This document shows, one piece after another, positions 15,843 to 24,385 of a stretch of 64,000 nt of DNA. Every line of letters begins with the position of its first letter. The first letter of the stretch is position 1. This stretch comes from Verrucomicrobiota bacterium. Lineage in GTDB: Bacteria; Chlamydiota; Chlamydiia; Chlamydiales; Rhabdochlamydiaceae. A model generated the notes under the pieces. That model worked only from the letters and a program-made list of their open reading frames with translations. It was not told the DNA's origin and made no database searches. The stretch covers positions 62,001 to 126,000 of the forward strand of contig JAFEGH010000004.1 of the NCBI GenBank assembly GCA_018240065.1. Reading direction: 5' to 3'. The position numbers were made by a program, and so were the translations under genes.

Positions 15843-16901
15843 ATGAAGGTTATCGATTTGCGTAGTGATACAGTCACGAAGCCAACTCCTGCCATGCGCG
15901 AAGCCATTTTTAAAGCAGAGGTGGGAGATGATGTTTTTGGAGACGATCCCACAGTCAACCGGCTGGAAGAGCTGGCCGCCGATCTTTTGGGCAAGGAAGC
16001 GGCGCTGTTTGTCGCAGCGGGAACCCAGGGCAATCTGCTCTCTGTGATGGCCCATTGCCAAAGAGGCGAGGAATTTATTGCCGGCTCGCAGTCTCATCTG
16101 TTTCGTTGGGAAGCGGGAGGAAGCTGCGTCCTGGGCAGCGCTTATCCTCAGCCAATTGATGCTGAGAAAGACGGAACGCTGGACCTGGACAAGGTCAAAA
16201 AAGCGATCAAGCCGGATGACTCCCATTTTGCTGTCACCAAGCTTCTTGCTATCGAGAATACGCATGGGGGAAAAGCTCTTCCCCTGGATTACCTGGAGAG
16301 GGCGTCGGCATTTGCCAAAGCGCATCGTCTCAGCACGCATTTGGATGGAGCGCGGCTATTTAACGCCGCTATCGCATCGGGCGCTTCTGCAAAGGAGATC
16401 GCCAGACATTTTGATTCTGTGATGTTCTGTCTTTCCAAGGGACTTGGCGCGCCTGTGGGCTCTATGGTTTGCGCCAGCAGAGATTTCATCGCAAAGGCAA
16501 GACGCTTAAGAAAGATGGTCGGCGGAGGCATGCGGCAGGCCGGGATTCTTGCGGCAGCCGGGATCTATGCGCTTGAAAACAACCTCGAGAGACTTGCTGA
16601 GGATCATCGGAACGCGGCGCGTTTGGCCGAAGGGTTGTCGCAGATCGAGGCGCTTAATGGAAAGGTGCAGGTTCATACGAACATGGTCTTCGTGAGCGTC
16701 GGGCTTGCAGGCAAAAGCGGCATCCCTTCCTTCATGAAATCCAAAGGAATTACCATTCTTGCAAGCGATACGCTGCGTTTAGTGACCCATCTGGATGTCT
16801 CAAGCCAGGATGTCGAGACGGTTCTTCAGGCATTCAAAGAGTTTTACTCCTCCGATGAATGGATAGAAGAACAGATTGGGTCTGGACATTCGGTTTATTA
16901 G
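15843..16901 (+). CDS. ltaE: Low-specificity L-threonine aldolase (PLP enzyme)
   Basis: PLP-dependent fold-type I enzyme that splits threonine or allo-threonine into glycine and acetaldehyde, 352 residues. It opens with the family signature MKVIDLRSDTVTKPTPAMRE; GDDVFGDDPTVNRLEE and HLDGARLFNAA are also typical. The PLP-binding lysine is in CLSKGLGAPVGS. A strong AGGAGG at 15832-15837 precedes the ATG. It lies 12 bases after dnaE and is probably co-transcribed. The neighbours give no pathway clue beyond glycine supply; I do not recall an equivalent at this position in C. trachomatis. Confidence 0.93.
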   Translation: MKVIDLRSDTVTKPTPAMREAIFKAEVGDDVFGDDPTVNRLEELAADLLGKEAALFVAAGTQGNLLSVMAHCQRGEEFIAGSQSHLFRWEAGGSCVLGSAYPQPIDAEKDGTLDLDKVKKAIKPDDSHFAVTKLLAIENTHGGKALPLDYLERASAFAKAHRLSTHLDGARLFNAAIASGASAKEIARHFDSVMFCLSKGLGAPVGSMVCASRDFIAKARRLRKMVGGGMRQAGILAAAGIYALENNLERLAEDHRNAARLAEGLSQIEALNGKVQVHTNMVFVSVGLAGKSGIPSFMKSKGITILASDTLRLVTHLDVSSQDVETVLQAFKEFYSSDEWIEEQIGSGHSVY

Positions 16902-16936
16902 TCCTTCAATCCATCGTACAAAGTCGTTAAGGAACT

Positions 16937-18697
16937 ATGAGTTTAACAGGTTTTATCTGGAGCTTTGTACGCAAGATGCGCTGGATGTTTCTTGGCATCC
17001 TGCTTCTTTCATTGATCTGGACGTTCGATATGCTGTTCTGGCCGTTCTTCCTTGGGAAGATCGTCGACGTCTTGTCGCGCTATGATGCGGACCGAGCGGC
17101 GGCGTGGCCTTCTTTGAAGATGGTCCTTCTCTTGGGCGCGGTCTTTTGGCTTTTTGTGGAAAGCGGATTCCGCACAAGGGACTACCTGCAGGCGCGCGCC
17201 CATCCCAAGCTGGAAGCGGATATCCGCATGACTATGTTCGATCACGTCCAGAAGCACTCCCCCAAATATTTCAATGAGCACTTTTCGGGTAGCCTGGCTA
17301 ACAGGATCGGGGACATGGTCCTGACGACCAGCGTCATTTTGAAAAGCGGACTCATGCTCTTCATCCCGGCTTTTTTAAGTTGCGTTCTGATGATAGTGAT
17401 TTTCTCCCGGATGAATGGTTTCCTTGCGCTGATTGTGGGCATCTGGCTCCTGGTCCATTTTACGGTGAGCTGGCTTTTTACCTTAAAATGCGCAAAGTAT
17501 TCTTTTCTTCATGGGGAGTCCAGGAGTGTCCTTGTCGGTAAGATCGTCGATAGCCTCACGAATAATTTTGTGGTAAACCTCTTTTACCGTTTCCGTTTTG
17601 AGAAGGATCACATTGCCCTCTTTCAAAGGGATGAAGAAAAGTCCAATCGCCTCGCGCAAATGTATTCGGTGAAAATGTTCACCTCTTTGTCGCTTGCATT
17701 CATTATCGAGATCTTCACGCTCATCTGGTTCATGGTTTATTACTGGATGCAAGGCATTATTACGACCGGAGAGCTCGTTCAGCTTTTTTACACAATCTTC
17801 AATGTGAGCATGATGGTGTGGGTCGTCGCGGACAAGGCCCCTGAATTCTTTCAGTCTCTGGGTATTGCAAAGCAGGCCCTGTCTGTCATGAAGGACCCTC
17901 AGGACCTCCTGGATCCCCCGCACGCTGCGGATCTTGTGGTCAAGCGGGGAGAGATTGTGTTTGAGAATGTTTCTTTTCGCTATGGGGAGAAGAAGCTTTT
18001 TCAGAATAAGAATTTGCGGATCGACGCGGGTGAAAAAGTCGGGCTGGTGGGCTATTCGGGAGCCGGGAAATCGACCTTTGTCAATCTGATCCTCCGATTT
18101 TTCCCCATCGAAGAAGGGAAGATTCTGATCGACGGGCAGGACATTGCGTCGAGCACTCTGGAATCTCTGCGCAGCCAGGTTTCTCTGATCCCTCAGGACC
18201 CGATCCTATTCCATCGCACTCTTGAAGACAACATCCGCTACGGACGCGTAGAGGCTTCTGAAAAAGAGGTGATCGAAGCGGCGAAACTGGCCCATTGTGA
18301 TGCATTCATCAAAAAATGCCCTAAGGGGTATCAAACTCTAGTTGGAGAGCGGGGGACAAAACTTTCGGGCGGAGAAAAGCAGCGCATTGCGATTGCACGG
18401 GCCATGCTTTTAAAGGCCCCGATCCTGATTCTCGATGAAGCGACGTCAGCACTGGACTCTGTCACGGAAAAATACATTCAGGACAGTTTGGATCAGCTCA
18501 TGGCGAATCGGACTACGATTGTGGTGGCGCACCGCCTGTCCACTCTTTCCAAAATGGACAGGATCCTCGTCTTTGATCAAGGCAAGATCATCGAGCAGGG
18601 CTCCCACCAGGAGCTTTTAAATAAGAAAGGGCACTATGCGCACATGTGGCAGATGCAGGCAGGGGGCTTTCTGCCCGATCGCCCAGGAGAGGAATGA
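16937..18697 (+). CDS. ABC exporter, fused membrane and ATPase domains
   Basis: Half-size type I ABC exporter of 586 residues (MsbA/ABCB-like). The N-terminal 300 or so residues carry about six membrane helices (MFLGILLLSLIWTFDMLFWP, MLFIPAFLSCVLMIVIF, LAFIIEIFTLIWFMVYYW). The nucleotide-binding domain has Walker A GYSGAGKST, Q-loop SLIPQDPILF, signature LSGGEKQRIAIARAM, Walker B ILILDEATSALD and switch His in VVAHRLSTL. It would work as a homodimer exporting a lipid, peptide or drug; the substrate is unknown. Its stop overlaps an ATG of the following HIT gene. Confidence 0.92.
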   Translation: MSLTGFIWSFVRKMRWMFLGILLLSLIWTFDMLFWPFFLGKIVDVLSRYDADRAAAWPSLKMVLLLGAVFWLFVESGFRTRDYLQARAHPKLEADIRMTMFDHVQKHSPKYFNEHFSGSLANRIGDMVLTTSVILKSGLMLFIPAFLSCVLMIVIFSRMNGFLALIVGIWLLVHFTVSWLFTLKCAKYSFLHGESRSVLVGKIVDSLTNNFVVNLFYRFRFEKDHIALFQRDEEKSNRLAQMYSVKMFTSLSLAFIIEIFTLIWFMVYYWMQGIITTGELVQLFYTIFNVSMMVWVVADKAPEFFQSLGIAKQALSVMKDPQDLLDPPHAADLVVKRGEIVFENVSFRYGEKKLFQNKNLRIDAGEKVGLVGYSGAGKSTFVNLILRFFPIEEGKILIDGQDIASSTLESLRSQVSLIPQDPILFHRTLEDNIRYGRVEASEKEVIEAAKLAHCDAFIKKCPKGYQTLVGERGTKLSGGEKQRIAIARAMLLKAPILILDEATSALDSVTEKYIQDSLDQLMANRTTIVVAHRLSTLSKMDRILVFDQGKIIEQGSHQELLNKKGHYAHMWQMQAGGFLPDRPGEE

Positions 18698-18699
18698 TC

Positions 18700-19122
18700 A
18701 TGAAAGAGATCGACTACGAACAGCTTAAGATAAAATCGTATGAGCACTGGGACGTCTACTTGCATGAAAACCAGTGTTACCTCGGAAGGGTCTTCGTTCT
18801 TCTGAAAAACGATGAAGGGGTGGAAGACTTTCTCTCGATCGAGGGGGATGTCAGGGAGGAGTTTTTCCTGATCGGAGAAGAAGTGAAGGCGGCTCTGAAA
18901 ATTTTATTCAGGCCGGACAAGATGAACTATTCTGCGATGAGTAATGTCTCCGACAAGATCCATGTCCATCTGGTGCCCAGATACAAAGATGTGCGGGAAT
19001 TTGGAGGGGTGGTCTTCCAGGATCAGCGATGGGGAAAGAATTACGCTCCCTACGACCGCTCTTTTGTCTTGGACCAATCGATCCTTTTTCAAATTCGGGA
19101 CGCTGTAAAAGCCCAGCTTTAG
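18700..19122 (+). CDS. HIT-domain protein
   Basis: Histidine-triad-like nucleotide-binding protein of 140 residues. The hallmark is KIHVHLVPRYKD (HxHxxP rather than a full HxHxH, a divergent histidine triad as in diadenosine polyphosphate hydrolase-like proteins). I chose ATG 18700, which is six bases after AGGAGAGGA; another in-frame ATG at 18694 overlaps the ABC stop (ATGA) and is too close to the ribosome site. It is likely co-translated with the ABC exporter. It would hydrolyse nucleotide phosphoramidates or ApnA, but the missing third His makes activity uncertain. Confidence 0.82.
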   Translation: MKEIDYEQLKIKSYEHWDVYLHENQCYLGRVFVLLKNDEGVEDFLSIEGDVREEFFLIGEEVKAALKILFRPDKMNYSAMSNVSDKIHVHLVPRYKDVREFGGVVFQDQRWGKNYAPYDRSFVLDQSILFQIRDAVKAQL

Positions 19123-19213
19123 CGGCAATTGCCAACCTTAAAGCCACGGTGTTGAAATTAAAAATCGAACGTTGTAAAAGCTTCCGCCGAAAACTATTTT
19201 TTGGAGGAATGAC

Positions 19214-19600
19214 ATGTCTGCGATTTTTGCGACCCGCGCCACTTCCCTTATATCCCATGCAATGAGAACGCCTATTGTCCAGGAACATTTCTCTCCCCTT
19301 CAGCGATTGAGAAACTCGTCACTCCTTCATCCGACGATTCCCGTCCGCTTCTATTCGCCCGTCCCCGTAGGGGACCTGCCTTCAGGGGGTGCTGTGAGCA
19401 GCGTTTATGCAAAGACCCTTCAAGATATTTCTTATCTCAGGGCCCTTCGACGGGACTATGAGGATTCGATGACCCGCCCCTCTGAGTTCTTTTACTACGA
19501 TCCCCACGAGACGCGGGCTATTGCCGAAGATCGGATCCGGGACATTGACAAGCAAATGGAGCGCTTGCTGCGGGACCTGGAAAAACTGAAGGGCCGCTAA
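19214..19600 (+). CDS. Small hypothetical protein, 128 aa
   Basis: Not recognised. It is preceded by a strong GGAGGA ribosome site (19201-19206). The N-terminus is Ser/Ala/Thr-rich (MSAIFATRATSLISHAM), compatible with a type III secretion signal. The middle is Pro/Ser-rich (VRFYSPVPVGDLPSGGAVSS). The last 50 residues form a charged helix likely to be coiled coil (AEDRIRDIDKQMERLLRDLE). No membrane segment. Located between the HIT gene and the bamD-like gene. Confidence 0.75.
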   Translation: MSAIFATRATSLISHAMRTPIVQEHFSPLQRLRNSSLLHPTIPVRFYSPVPVGDLPSGGAVSSVYAKTLQDISYLRALRRDYEDSMTRPSEFFYYDPHETRAIAEDRIRDIDKQMERLLRDLEKLKGR

Positions 19601-19645
19601 CAAGAGGGTGAAATCCGCGCTGGGCGTGAAGATTTTTTTTTAAGC

Positions 19646-19673
19646 TTGGAGTTTTCCTTGGGGAAAATTCCAA
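19646..19673. terminator. Stem-loop upstream of the bamD-like promoter
   Basis: 19646-19657 pairs with 19662-19673 (12 bp with one G-T pair, loop of four). It probably ends the preceding transcript; the T8 run at 19633-19640 lies before rather than after it. Confidence 0.5.
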
Positions 19674-19704
19674 ACTTCTACTTGCCACTCTTCTTAGACG
19701 TTCC

Positions 19705-19732
19705 TTGACAAAATCGCAGTTTCTGCGATACT
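19705..19732 (+). promoter_or_regulatory. Promoter of the bamD-like gene with an inverted repeat in the spacer
   Basis: TTGACA at 19705-19710, 16-base spacer, GATACT at 19727-19732. The spacer and -10 contain the perfect inverted repeat ATCGCAG (19713-19719) / CTGCGAT (19723-19729), so a repressor bound there would cover the promoter. Transcript start is expected near 19740. Confidence 0.5.
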
Positions 19733-19758
19733 TTCAGTGGTTTATCTAGAAGGAAAAT

Positions 19759-20883
19759 ATGAAAAAATCCCCTCTTTTGGCGCTGCTATTTTCGCTTGCC
19801 CTCATTGCTCCGATCGGAAGCCACGCGTCGTATACTTTCAAGAACGGCAAGTTGATCAAGAGCGAAGAAGTGGCGACGATGTCCGTGCAGGAGCACTATG
19901 GCGCGGCCATGGACGCTTATCAGAAGCAGAACTGGGACGAGGTGATCCGCCACTCTGTGATCGTCATCAAGAACTTCGCGTCGACGCCGTTTGCGACAGA
20001 GTCCTACTTCTATCTTGGCGCCGCTTATTTCCACACGGGCGAGTATGAGTTCTCCAACCGCTTTCTGACCAAGTATCTGAAGAAGCAGGCGACGCCGAAG
20101 TTTTTCGAAGAGGCGATCCAGCTCAAGTTCAAGATCGCCGAGAGATATCAAAAAGGCGCGAAGAAGCACATCCTGGGTATGGAGAACATGCCGAAGTGGG
20201 TGCCGGCGCGCGATGAGGCGATCGCAATCTACGATGAAGTCATCACAGCGCTTCCTCACCATGAGCTGGCTGCGCAGGCCCTTTTCGGAAAAGCCAAACT
20301 GCTGCTCAAAGATGATGAGTACAAGTCCAGCATCGAGACTTACCAGACGCTGATCCGCCGCTTTCCCAAACACCCTCTCGCAGCGGAAAGCTATATCGGG
20401 GTCGGAGAAGTGTACCTGGTGCAGGCGCAGAAGGAGTATCCCGACCAGGACTTTTTGGACCTGGCGGAGATCAACCTGCGCAAGTTCCACCATGATTTTC
20501 CCGGCGAGGAAAAGTTGACTATCGCTGACAAGATGCTGATGGACATGAAGGAAGTGTATGCGAGCGACCTGTATGACACAGGAAGATTTTACGAGCGTAC
20601 GAACAAGCCGCAGGCAGCGTACATTTATTACACGAGGATCCTGGCGAAGTACCCATCGACAAAAGTATGTGAATTTGCAAGTAAGCGCTTGGGTAGAATG
20701 GACTTCAAGCCATCTGAAACTGTCGTGCCTGCAAAAGTCGTTCCTGATGCAGCGCCGAAAGTGGAGGAGCAAAAGTCTCCCCTTTTGAATTTGCAGGTGC
20801 AGGGACTGACTGTGGATGCGGAAGAACCGCAGAATCCCGTGCAGGATAGCGCTCTTGAGTCTCTGCATGAGGATGTGAAGTGA
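19759..20883 (+). CDS. BamD-like outer membrane assembly protein (TPR repeats)
   Basis: 374 residues with a signal peptide (MKKSPLLALLFSLALIAPIG, cleavage near SHA-SY) and at least four TPR-like helical pairs: HYGAAMDAYQKQNWDEVI, ESYFYLGAAYFHTGEYEFSN, AAQALFGKAKLLLKDDEY and AESYIGVGEVYLVQAQ. The arrangement matches BamD/ComL, which couples BamA to other partners in outer-membrane protein insertion. BamD is usually a lipoprotein, but no lipobox is present here. The C-terminal 60 residues are Pro/Glu-rich and variable. It matches C. trachomatis CT547 by position between dnaE and the lptE-like gene, with GTGA overlap to the latter. Confidence 0.8.
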   Translation: MKKSPLLALLFSLALIAPIGSHASYTFKNGKLIKSEEVATMSVQEHYGAAMDAYQKQNWDEVIRHSVIVIKNFASTPFATESYFYLGAAYFHTGEYEFSNRFLTKYLKKQATPKFFEEAIQLKFKIAERYQKGAKKHILGMENMPKWVPARDEAIAIYDEVITALPHHELAAQALFGKAKLLLKDDEYKSSIETYQTLIRRFPKHPLAAESYIGVGEVYLVQAQKEYPDQDFLDLAEINLRKFHHDFPGEEKLTIADKMLMDMKEVYASDLYDTGRFYERTNKPQAAYIYYTRILAKYPSTKVCEFASKRLGRMDFKPSETVVPAKVVPDAAPKVEEQKSPLLNLQVQGLTVDAEEPQNPVQDSALESLHEDVK

Positions 20884-21518
20884 TTAGGCTTGCGATCTCC
20901 TCTTTGTTGCTTCTTTGCGGTTGCGGATATAGCTTTGAAGGAAGCGAGCCAGAGGGGGGTGTCGTCACCATTTCCATTCCCTACATCAAAGGGGACGGTG
21001 AGGGGCAGCTCAACAGCGAGCTGGCCAAGGCGCTGAGCTCTTCAGGGATGTTCGACTACGTGCAGAACGGTGGAGAGCTGATCCTGGAGGCTTCGATCAT
21101 TGCCGACGGCGATGATCGGATCGGGTACCGTTTCGACAGGAATCCGACGTCAGGAGAGCTCCGCGACAATATCGTCGGGACGGAGAACCGGCGCGCGATG
21201 TCCGCTGAGGTAAAGCTGATCGATTCCTATACTCATGAAGTTGTCTTGGGGCCCCAGGTGATCCGCGCGACGGCCGATTACGATTACGTCGACTCGAACT
21301 CGATACGGGACCTGGTCTTCTTCACAACAAAGGGCTCTCCCCAAAAGGTGCTCGATTTTTCGCTGGGCCAACTCGACTCGGTCGACGGGGCGCATGATGA
21401 CACCAGCTTTGTGGTCTATAAGCTGCTGGCGCAGAAAATCGTTGATGGGCTGATTGTCAAGCATGCGATCGATTGCGCGGCAAACGAGGGGAAGACCTCT
21501 TCAGAGTCGTCCCAGTAG
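20880..21518 (+). CDS. LptE-like LPS-assembly lipoprotein
   Basis: 212 residues starting at GTG 20880, which overlaps the stop of the bamD-like gene. The signal MIRLAISSLLLLCGC ends in a lipobox, with Cys15 followed by GYSFEG, the usual start of mature LptE (CGYxLxG). The following pattern of alternating strands (GGVVTISIPYIKGDGEG, LNSELAKALSSSGMFDYV, ELILEASIIADGDDRIGYRF) agrees with LptE/LptE-like proteins that plug LptD. It corresponds in position to C. trachomatis CT548. Co-expression with a BamD-like protein makes sense because LptD insertion needs the BAM machine. Confidence 0.75.
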   Translation: MIRLAISSLLLLCGCGYSFEGSEPEGGVVTISIPYIKGDGEGQLNSELAKALSSSGMFDYVQNGGELILEASIIADGDDRIGYRFDRNPTSGELRDNIVGTENRRAMSAEVKLIDSYTHEVVLGPQVIRATADYDYVDSNSIRDLVFFTTKGSPQKVLDFSLGQLDSVDGAHDDTSFVVYKLLAQKIVDGLIVKHAIDCAANEGKTSSESSQ

Positions 21519-21579
21519 ATGAGTTTCCATAGAACTTCTGATTTTCCCTAAATCTATTATTATTCATTGAGTGTGAAAA

Positions 21580-22347
21580 ATGGCTGTTATTGTCAGTATT
21601 ATTGATTCCTGTAAAAATTATTGGTTTCCAGGTGATGTCGCTACTGCTTGCGCGGAGGTGAAAGAGCCCCAGGAGCTATTGCTGGAGAGTTTAGGCGATG
21701 TGGCTGGCGGCTTGATCACTGAAAAGCAATGCTTGGACAATTGCAGGCCATCTTTAAGTGCGGCGGTTGAGAAATTGGACTGCGGCCTTTCTTTGGAGAG
21801 TCAACAAGAGGTAGCGGCGCAATATAAAAAGCTGGATAGCGCTGTGGATGGGACTATCGGGTTGTCGCAGAAGAGCAGGACCTTGCTGCATTCCTTGCTG
21901 AAGGCTTCATATCTGGAACTTGTGGAGAAGAAATGGGCAGGGGGAATGGCGGCTTCTTTCCATAGCGCTTCTACGCTTGTCGATGAAGAGCAGAGGCTCA
22001 AGGCTGTGATGGGATGGCTGGACAAGTTGTTTGCCGGGATGGAGTTCACTCGAAGCTTTACCGATGGGATGGCCAGCGAGGAGTATGTCAAGGCGCAGCT
22101 TGAGTTGCTTAAAGAGGCCTTTACAGAACACGACAGCAAGGTCGTCCAGATGAAGCTGCGCAATGCACTGCTCAAAAGGGAAAAGGGAGTGGGCGAGGTC
22201 GAGTTGTTCTGCTACCACCCTCAGGTCGGCCGAGGAGCGAATTTGCTCGAGCGGGTGGTCTTGAATGAGTTTTGGCTGCGGAAGGGACCCTCTCTGGACG
22301 CGTCGGAACGCTGCAATGCAGTCCGCATCGCATTCGAGAAGCGCTAA
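21580..22347 (+). CDS. Hypothetical protein, 255 aa
   Basis: Unrecognised. Mostly helical and cysteine-containing (SIIDSCKNYWFPGDVATAC, KQCLDNCRPS), with no signal peptide or membrane segment. Several long amphipathic helices are visible (QQEVAAQYKKLDSAVDG, SRTLLHSLLKASYLELVEKK, VKAQLELLKEAFTEHDSK). It sits where C. trachomatis has rsbW (CT549) but shows none of the GHKL ATPase motifs. It is convergent with the next gene with no spacer (stop at 22347, the other stop at 22348). Confidence 0.75.
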   Translation: MAVIVSIIDSCKNYWFPGDVATACAEVKEPQELLLESLGDVAGGLITEKQCLDNCRPSLSAAVEKLDCGLSLESQQEVAAQYKKLDSAVDGTIGLSQKSRTLLHSLLKASYLELVEKKWAGGMAASFHSASTLVDEEQRLKAVMGWLDKLFAGMEFTRSFTDGMASEEYVKAQLELLKEAFTEHDSKVVQMKLRNALLKREKGVGEVELFCYHPQVGRGANLLERVVLNEFWLRKGPSLDASERCNAVRIAFEKR

Positions 22348-22782
22348 CTATTGCTTTTTGCCGATCGACATGATGACTGCCTCGGTGTCCAGGACCTCAG
22401 CCAGGTAGTGCTGGAGGATCTTCAGGATGTATTTGGGCGTGTTGTAGACACCGGAGGTCGTATAGACGATCTCGAGGTGGGGCTTGTTCGACTGCAGCAG
22501 AGCGATGAGGGTCGTCGTCGTCGGAGTCTCTTCGACAAGTTCGGGGACGATCCAGATCGCAAACTGCTCATTGAACAGAGTGACTTTGTCGGGGGTTTCA
22601 ATGATGTGGAAGTAGTGGTTGAGGTGGGCATCGCTGACCGAGTGCTCCAGCTCCGCGTTGTTCAGGAGGCCGAGGTCATTGAGCAGCTTCATGTCGACTT
22701 GAATGACTCCATCGTGGACCCACTTTGACAAGTCTTTGGAAAACTCTTTGAATGACTCTTCCAAGATGTTCGGATTGATCAT
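22348..22782 (-). CDS. Conserved chlamydial hypothetical protein (CT550-like by position)
   Basis: 144 residues, acidic, no signal peptide. MINPNILEESFKEFSKDLSK starts a helical N-terminus; the middle looks like alternating strands (HYFHIIETPDKVTLFNEQFA, IWIVPELVEETPTTTTLIAL, PHLEIVYTTSGVYNTPKYIL), giving an alpha/beta domain. Its location just before dacF is that of CT550 in C. trachomatis. Function unknown. It is transcribed leftwards, divergent from dacF across a 280-base gap. Confidence 0.75.
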   Translation of the reverse strand: MINPNILEESFKEFSKDLSKWVHDGVIQVDMKLLNDLGLLNNAELEHSVSDAHLNHYFHIIETPDKVTLFNEQFAIWIVPELVEETPTTTTLIALLQSNKPHLEIVYTTSGVYNTPKYILKILQHYLAEVLDTEAVIMSIGKKQ

Positions 22783-23062
22783 TGCCTCTCCTCTGATGTC
22801 TTATCCCGCCATACACTTAGTTTAGCCGTGCAGGGAGGGGGTTGTCAAGCGTGTTAACTAAAATTTTTATATTTATTACTTTGCCACTTTTTTTAAAGAG
22901 AGATGTAAACTTTTTTTTAAAAAAGCGGCTTGAGTTTTGTCGCTCTTTTTGCGATCCTGTAGTTCAACGTGCTCATTTTCACTGCGTTAGCTTCGGCGAA
23001 GCGGCTGAGAAAAGGGACGTAAAATTATATAAATCATTCACTTTCAACCCATTGTTCGCCGT
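22783..23062. other. AT-rich divergent promoter region before dacF
   Basis: No gene seen. It contains long T and A runs (22888-22930) and a short stem GCTTC/GAAGC at 22990-23002. ATTATATAAAT near 23023-23033 could supply a -10 element for dacF. The ribosome site for dacF is weak. Confidence 0.4.
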
Positions 23063-24385
23063 ATGTCTATGTTCGCCAGGATCGTTTTTGTCTGTCTTCC
23101 CCTCCTTCCGCTGGTTTTGAACGCCGCTTCTCCCCTTAGGGTCGAGGTGTCGGCGAAGGGAGCGATCCTGATGAATGCCGAGACGGGAGCGGTGCTATGG
23201 GAAAAAAATGCGCACACTCCGCTCTTTCCTGCCAGCACGACGAAGATGATCACCGCACTCTACGCCGTGGAGAAGAAAGGTTTCCAGCTCGACGAGATGG
23301 TGACTGCCTCCTATGAGGCTGTCTCCGCTGTTCCTGCGAGCGTGCGCCGAGCGGTGGGGGGATCGCATCCTCCTTACAGACTGGAGTTCGGCGGGACCCA
23401 TATGGGGATCAAGGTGGGGGAGACGCTGCCACTCCGCACACTGCTCTACGGCTTGATGCTGGCATCGGGCAACGACGCGGCTAACGTGATCGCCCAGCAT
23501 GTCTCAGGGGACATCTCCAAGTTCATGGAGGAGCTGAATGTCTACGTCCGTTCGAAGGGGTGCAAGAATACAGTTTTGCGGACGCCGCATGGCCTGCCCA
23601 ACGAGGAGCACAAGACGAGCGCTTACGACATGGCGATTTTGGCGCGCGAGTTCATGAAAAACGATGTGCTCCGGGAAGTCGCGAAGACGACGCAATATAC
23701 TCGTCAGGAGACGAACAAACAGCCCGAATCGATGCTCCATCAGCACAACGCCCTTGTGAAGCCGGGAAGGTTCTATTATCCGAAAGCGATCGGGATCAAG
23801 ACAGGCTACACGGTGACGGCCGGGTACACGCTTGTCACAGCCGCCGAAGATCAGGAGCGCAAGCTGATCGTCGTGCTTCTGGGTTGTGAGAAGATCGAGC
23901 AGCGCTATAAAGACGCGATCGCTCTCTTCGAAGCGGGATTCAATGAGAAAAAGGTGTCGCGGACCCTGTTTTCCAAGGGGTTCGACTTGTTCTCCTATCA
24001 GGTAGAAGGAGGTAAGATCCCGCTGCAGGCTTACTTGTCCCAGGATGTTCTACTGGCCTACTATCCTTCGGAAGAGCCGACCTTCAAAACGGCAGTGCTT
24101 TGGCAGCCGCCTGCAGTGCCGATCGCTTCGGGGCAAAAGGTCGCCGAGCTGCAGATCCTCTCCCCGGAAGGAAAAGTGTTGACATCGGCGCCGCTGTTTG
24201 CCGTGAGAACGGTCGATGCTACGATGCGCCATCAGGCTATTTTGGCATGGAAGAAGGTCAAGAAAGGGCTTTGGGACAATGTGACGCTAGTGATGGCGTC
24301 GGGCGGGATCATTATTCTTGCAAGCACGTTCTACTACTCGCACAAGCCTAAGCGGAAACGCTCAAAAGCCCATAAAGGGAAATAA
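23063..24385 (+). CDS. dacF: D-alanyl-D-alanine carboxypeptidase (penicillin-binding protein)
   Basis: Low-molecular-mass PBP of 440 residues that trims the terminal D-Ala from peptidoglycan pentapeptides in the periplasm. The signal peptide is MSMFARIVFVCLPLLPLVLN. The active-site SxxK is S58-T-T-K61 in PASTTKM, followed by SGN in LASGNDAANV and KTG in GIKTGYT. After the PBP5-type C-terminal beta domain there is one membrane helix (TLVMASGGIIILASTFYYS) and a very basic tail. It matches CT551 of C. trachomatis. In Chlamydiae it helps remodel the transient division peptidoglycan. Its last 38 bases overlap the convergent rsmA gene. Confidence 0.93.
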   Translation: MSMFARIVFVCLPLLPLVLNAASPLRVEVSAKGAILMNAETGAVLWEKNAHTPLFPASTTKMITALYAVEKKGFQLDEMVTASYEAVSAVPASVRRAVGGSHPPYRLEFGGTHMGIKVGETLPLRTLLYGLMLASGNDAANVIAQHVSGDISKFMEELNVYVRSKGCKNTVLRTPHGLPNEEHKTSAYDMAILAREFMKNDVLREVAKTTQYTRQETNKQPESMLHQHNALVKPGRFYYPKAIGIKTGYTVTAGYTLVTAAEDQERKLIVVLLGCEKIEQRYKDAIALFEAGFNEKKVSRTLFSKGFDLFSYQVEGGKIPLQAYLSQDVLLAYYPSEEPTFKTAVLWQPPAVPIASGQKVAELQILSPEGKVLTSAPLFAVRTVDATMRHQAILAWKKVKKGLWDNVTLVMASGGIIILASTFYYSHKPKRKRSKAHKGK

